In this document: piece after piece, positions 5,554 through 6,087 of the stretch
How positions within the stretch are numbered: position 1 is the first letter of the stretch
Layout: each line of letters begins with the position of its first letter
From: Candidatus Thorarchaeota archaeon
Lineage (GTDB): Archaea > Asgardarchaeota > Thorarchaeia > Thorarchaeales > Thorarchaeaceae
Length of the DNA stretch: 6,087 nucleotides
NCBI GenBank assembly: GCA_029855925.1
Contig: JAGSHP010000270.1
Span: 1-6,087 of the forward strand
Reading direction: 5' to 3'
Notes under the pieces: model-generated
Told to the model about the DNA's origin: nothing
The model's input: only the letters and a program-made list of their open reading frames with translations
Databases searched by the model: none
Made by a program: the position numbers and the translations under genes

Positions 5554-6087
5554 ATGTCCGAAGATAGTCATGAATCGACTGATTACGATATTGGTCTGTT
5601 GACGGAAGAGGACGTTGATGAAGATGAACAGGTCACCTACGCAGTCCGTTTGGTCGATGTACATCGCGACTTCACAGTCCGCGACAAGACGGTGAGTGCG
5701 CTCAAGGGAATAACACTCGATGTCAAACCTGGTGAGTTCGTAGTTGTGGATGGCCCCAGTGGGGCTGGCAAGACAACTCTTCTCAACGTAATTGGTGCGA
5801 TCGACTATGCTACATCAGGTCGTGTGATTCTCCAAGACGTTCCCATCGGCGACTATGACGAGTCTTTCAGAGCCACGTTTCGCCTTGCAAACACGGGATT
5901 CATATTCCAGAGCTACAATCTGATCTCGACTTTGACCGCGTTGGAGAACGTTATGTTCCCTATGCAACTACTTGACCGCCCTCTCAAAGAACTCGAGGCA
6001 CGCGCACTAGAGCTCTTGGACCAGGTGGGTCTTGTTGACAGACAGCACCATCTTCCTTGGCAGTTGAGTTCAGGCGAACAGCAGCGG
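5554..6087 (+). CDS. ABC transporter ATP-binding subunit, MacB/LolD type (3' partial)
   Basis: 178 codons are visible and the frame runs off the right edge without a stop. Residues 1-27 are an acidic extension before the domain begins at about YAVRLVDVHRDF. Walker A is GPSGAGKT at 67-74, the Q-loop glutamine is Q119 in TGFIFQSYNLISTLTALENV, and the signature LSSGEQQR is at 171-178. The combination of a TVSALKGI-type start, FQSYNLI and an LSGGEQQR-like signature is characteristic of MacB/LolD ATPases, which energise an FtsX-type permease to move lipoproteins, peptides or other substrates out of the membrane. The canonical signature has Gly where this has the second Ser (LSSG rather than LSGG), and Walker A ends in Thr, which is acceptable. 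The Walker B and switch regions are beyond the window. GAGG at 5539-5542 is a somewhat distant SD (11 bases). A permease gene would be expected downstream. Confidence 0.9.
   Translation, partial: MSEDSHESTDYDIGLLTEEDVDEDEQVTYAVRLVDVHRDFTVRDKTVSALKGITLDVKPGEFVVVDGPSGAGKTTLLNVIGAIDYATSGRVILQDVPIGDYDESFRATFRLANTGFIFQSYNLISTLTALENVMFPMQLLDRPLKELEARALELLDQVGLVDRQHHLPWQLSSGEQQR

Noticed and set aside
5508..5567. Possible 19-codon upstream frame overlapping the ABC start
   Set aside because: GGAG is only three bases from its ATG and the peptide has no attenuator-like pattern; chance is the simpler explanation.
1..6087. CRISPR array, tRNA, rRNA, insertion sequence or phage genes
   Set aside because: No regular repeat-spacer pattern, tRNA cloverleaf, rRNA stretch, transposase or terminal repeats were seen.

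Overview
The window looks archaeal and most likely comes from an Asgard lineage, with Thorarchaeota-like as my best guess. Four observations support this: archaeal TATA-type promoters, Shine-Dalgarno sites matching the archaeal anti-SD (GAGGT, GGAGG, GGTGAT), moderate GC, and a density of Roadblock, V4R/Bet3-like and membrane winged-helix genes typical of such genomes. The phylum call is inference from gene content; no rRNA or marker gene is present.

Layout. (1) 2-1070, plus strand: the C-terminal part of a two-winged-helix protein whose 5' end lies outside the window, followed 10 bases later by a V4R/Bet3-like gene (module A). (2) 1071-1215: a spacer with hairpins, a TATA box and a perfect inverted repeat near the predicted transcription start. 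(3) 1216-1716 plus and 1700-2287 minus: two convergent multi-pass membrane protein genes whose 3' ends overlap by 17 bases. (4) 2288-2518: a divergent promoter region without a gene. (5) 2519-4629, plus: a three-gene operon (module B). It encodes a Roadblock + linker + two-winged-helix protein, a V4R/Bet3-like protein paralogous to that of module A, and a third, divergent V4R-type protein. (6) 4684-5421: a membrane-anchored regulator with two winged-helix domains. (7) 5554 to the right edge: the first part of a MacB/LolD-type ABC transporter ATPase.

How the genes fit together. Modules A and B repeat the same order of a Roadblock/winged-helix protein followed by a V4R/Bet3-like protein. V4R is the domain proposed as the prokaryotic ancestor of the Bet3-type subunits of the eukaryotic TRAPP vesicle-tethering complex. 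In eukaryotic TRAPP, Bet3-fold subunits pair with longin-fold subunits, and Roadblock is a related fold. The modules may therefore encode a TRAPP-like or small-GTPase-regulating assembly, or a ligand-sensing complex. The domain assignments are fairly secure; the complex is a hypothesis.
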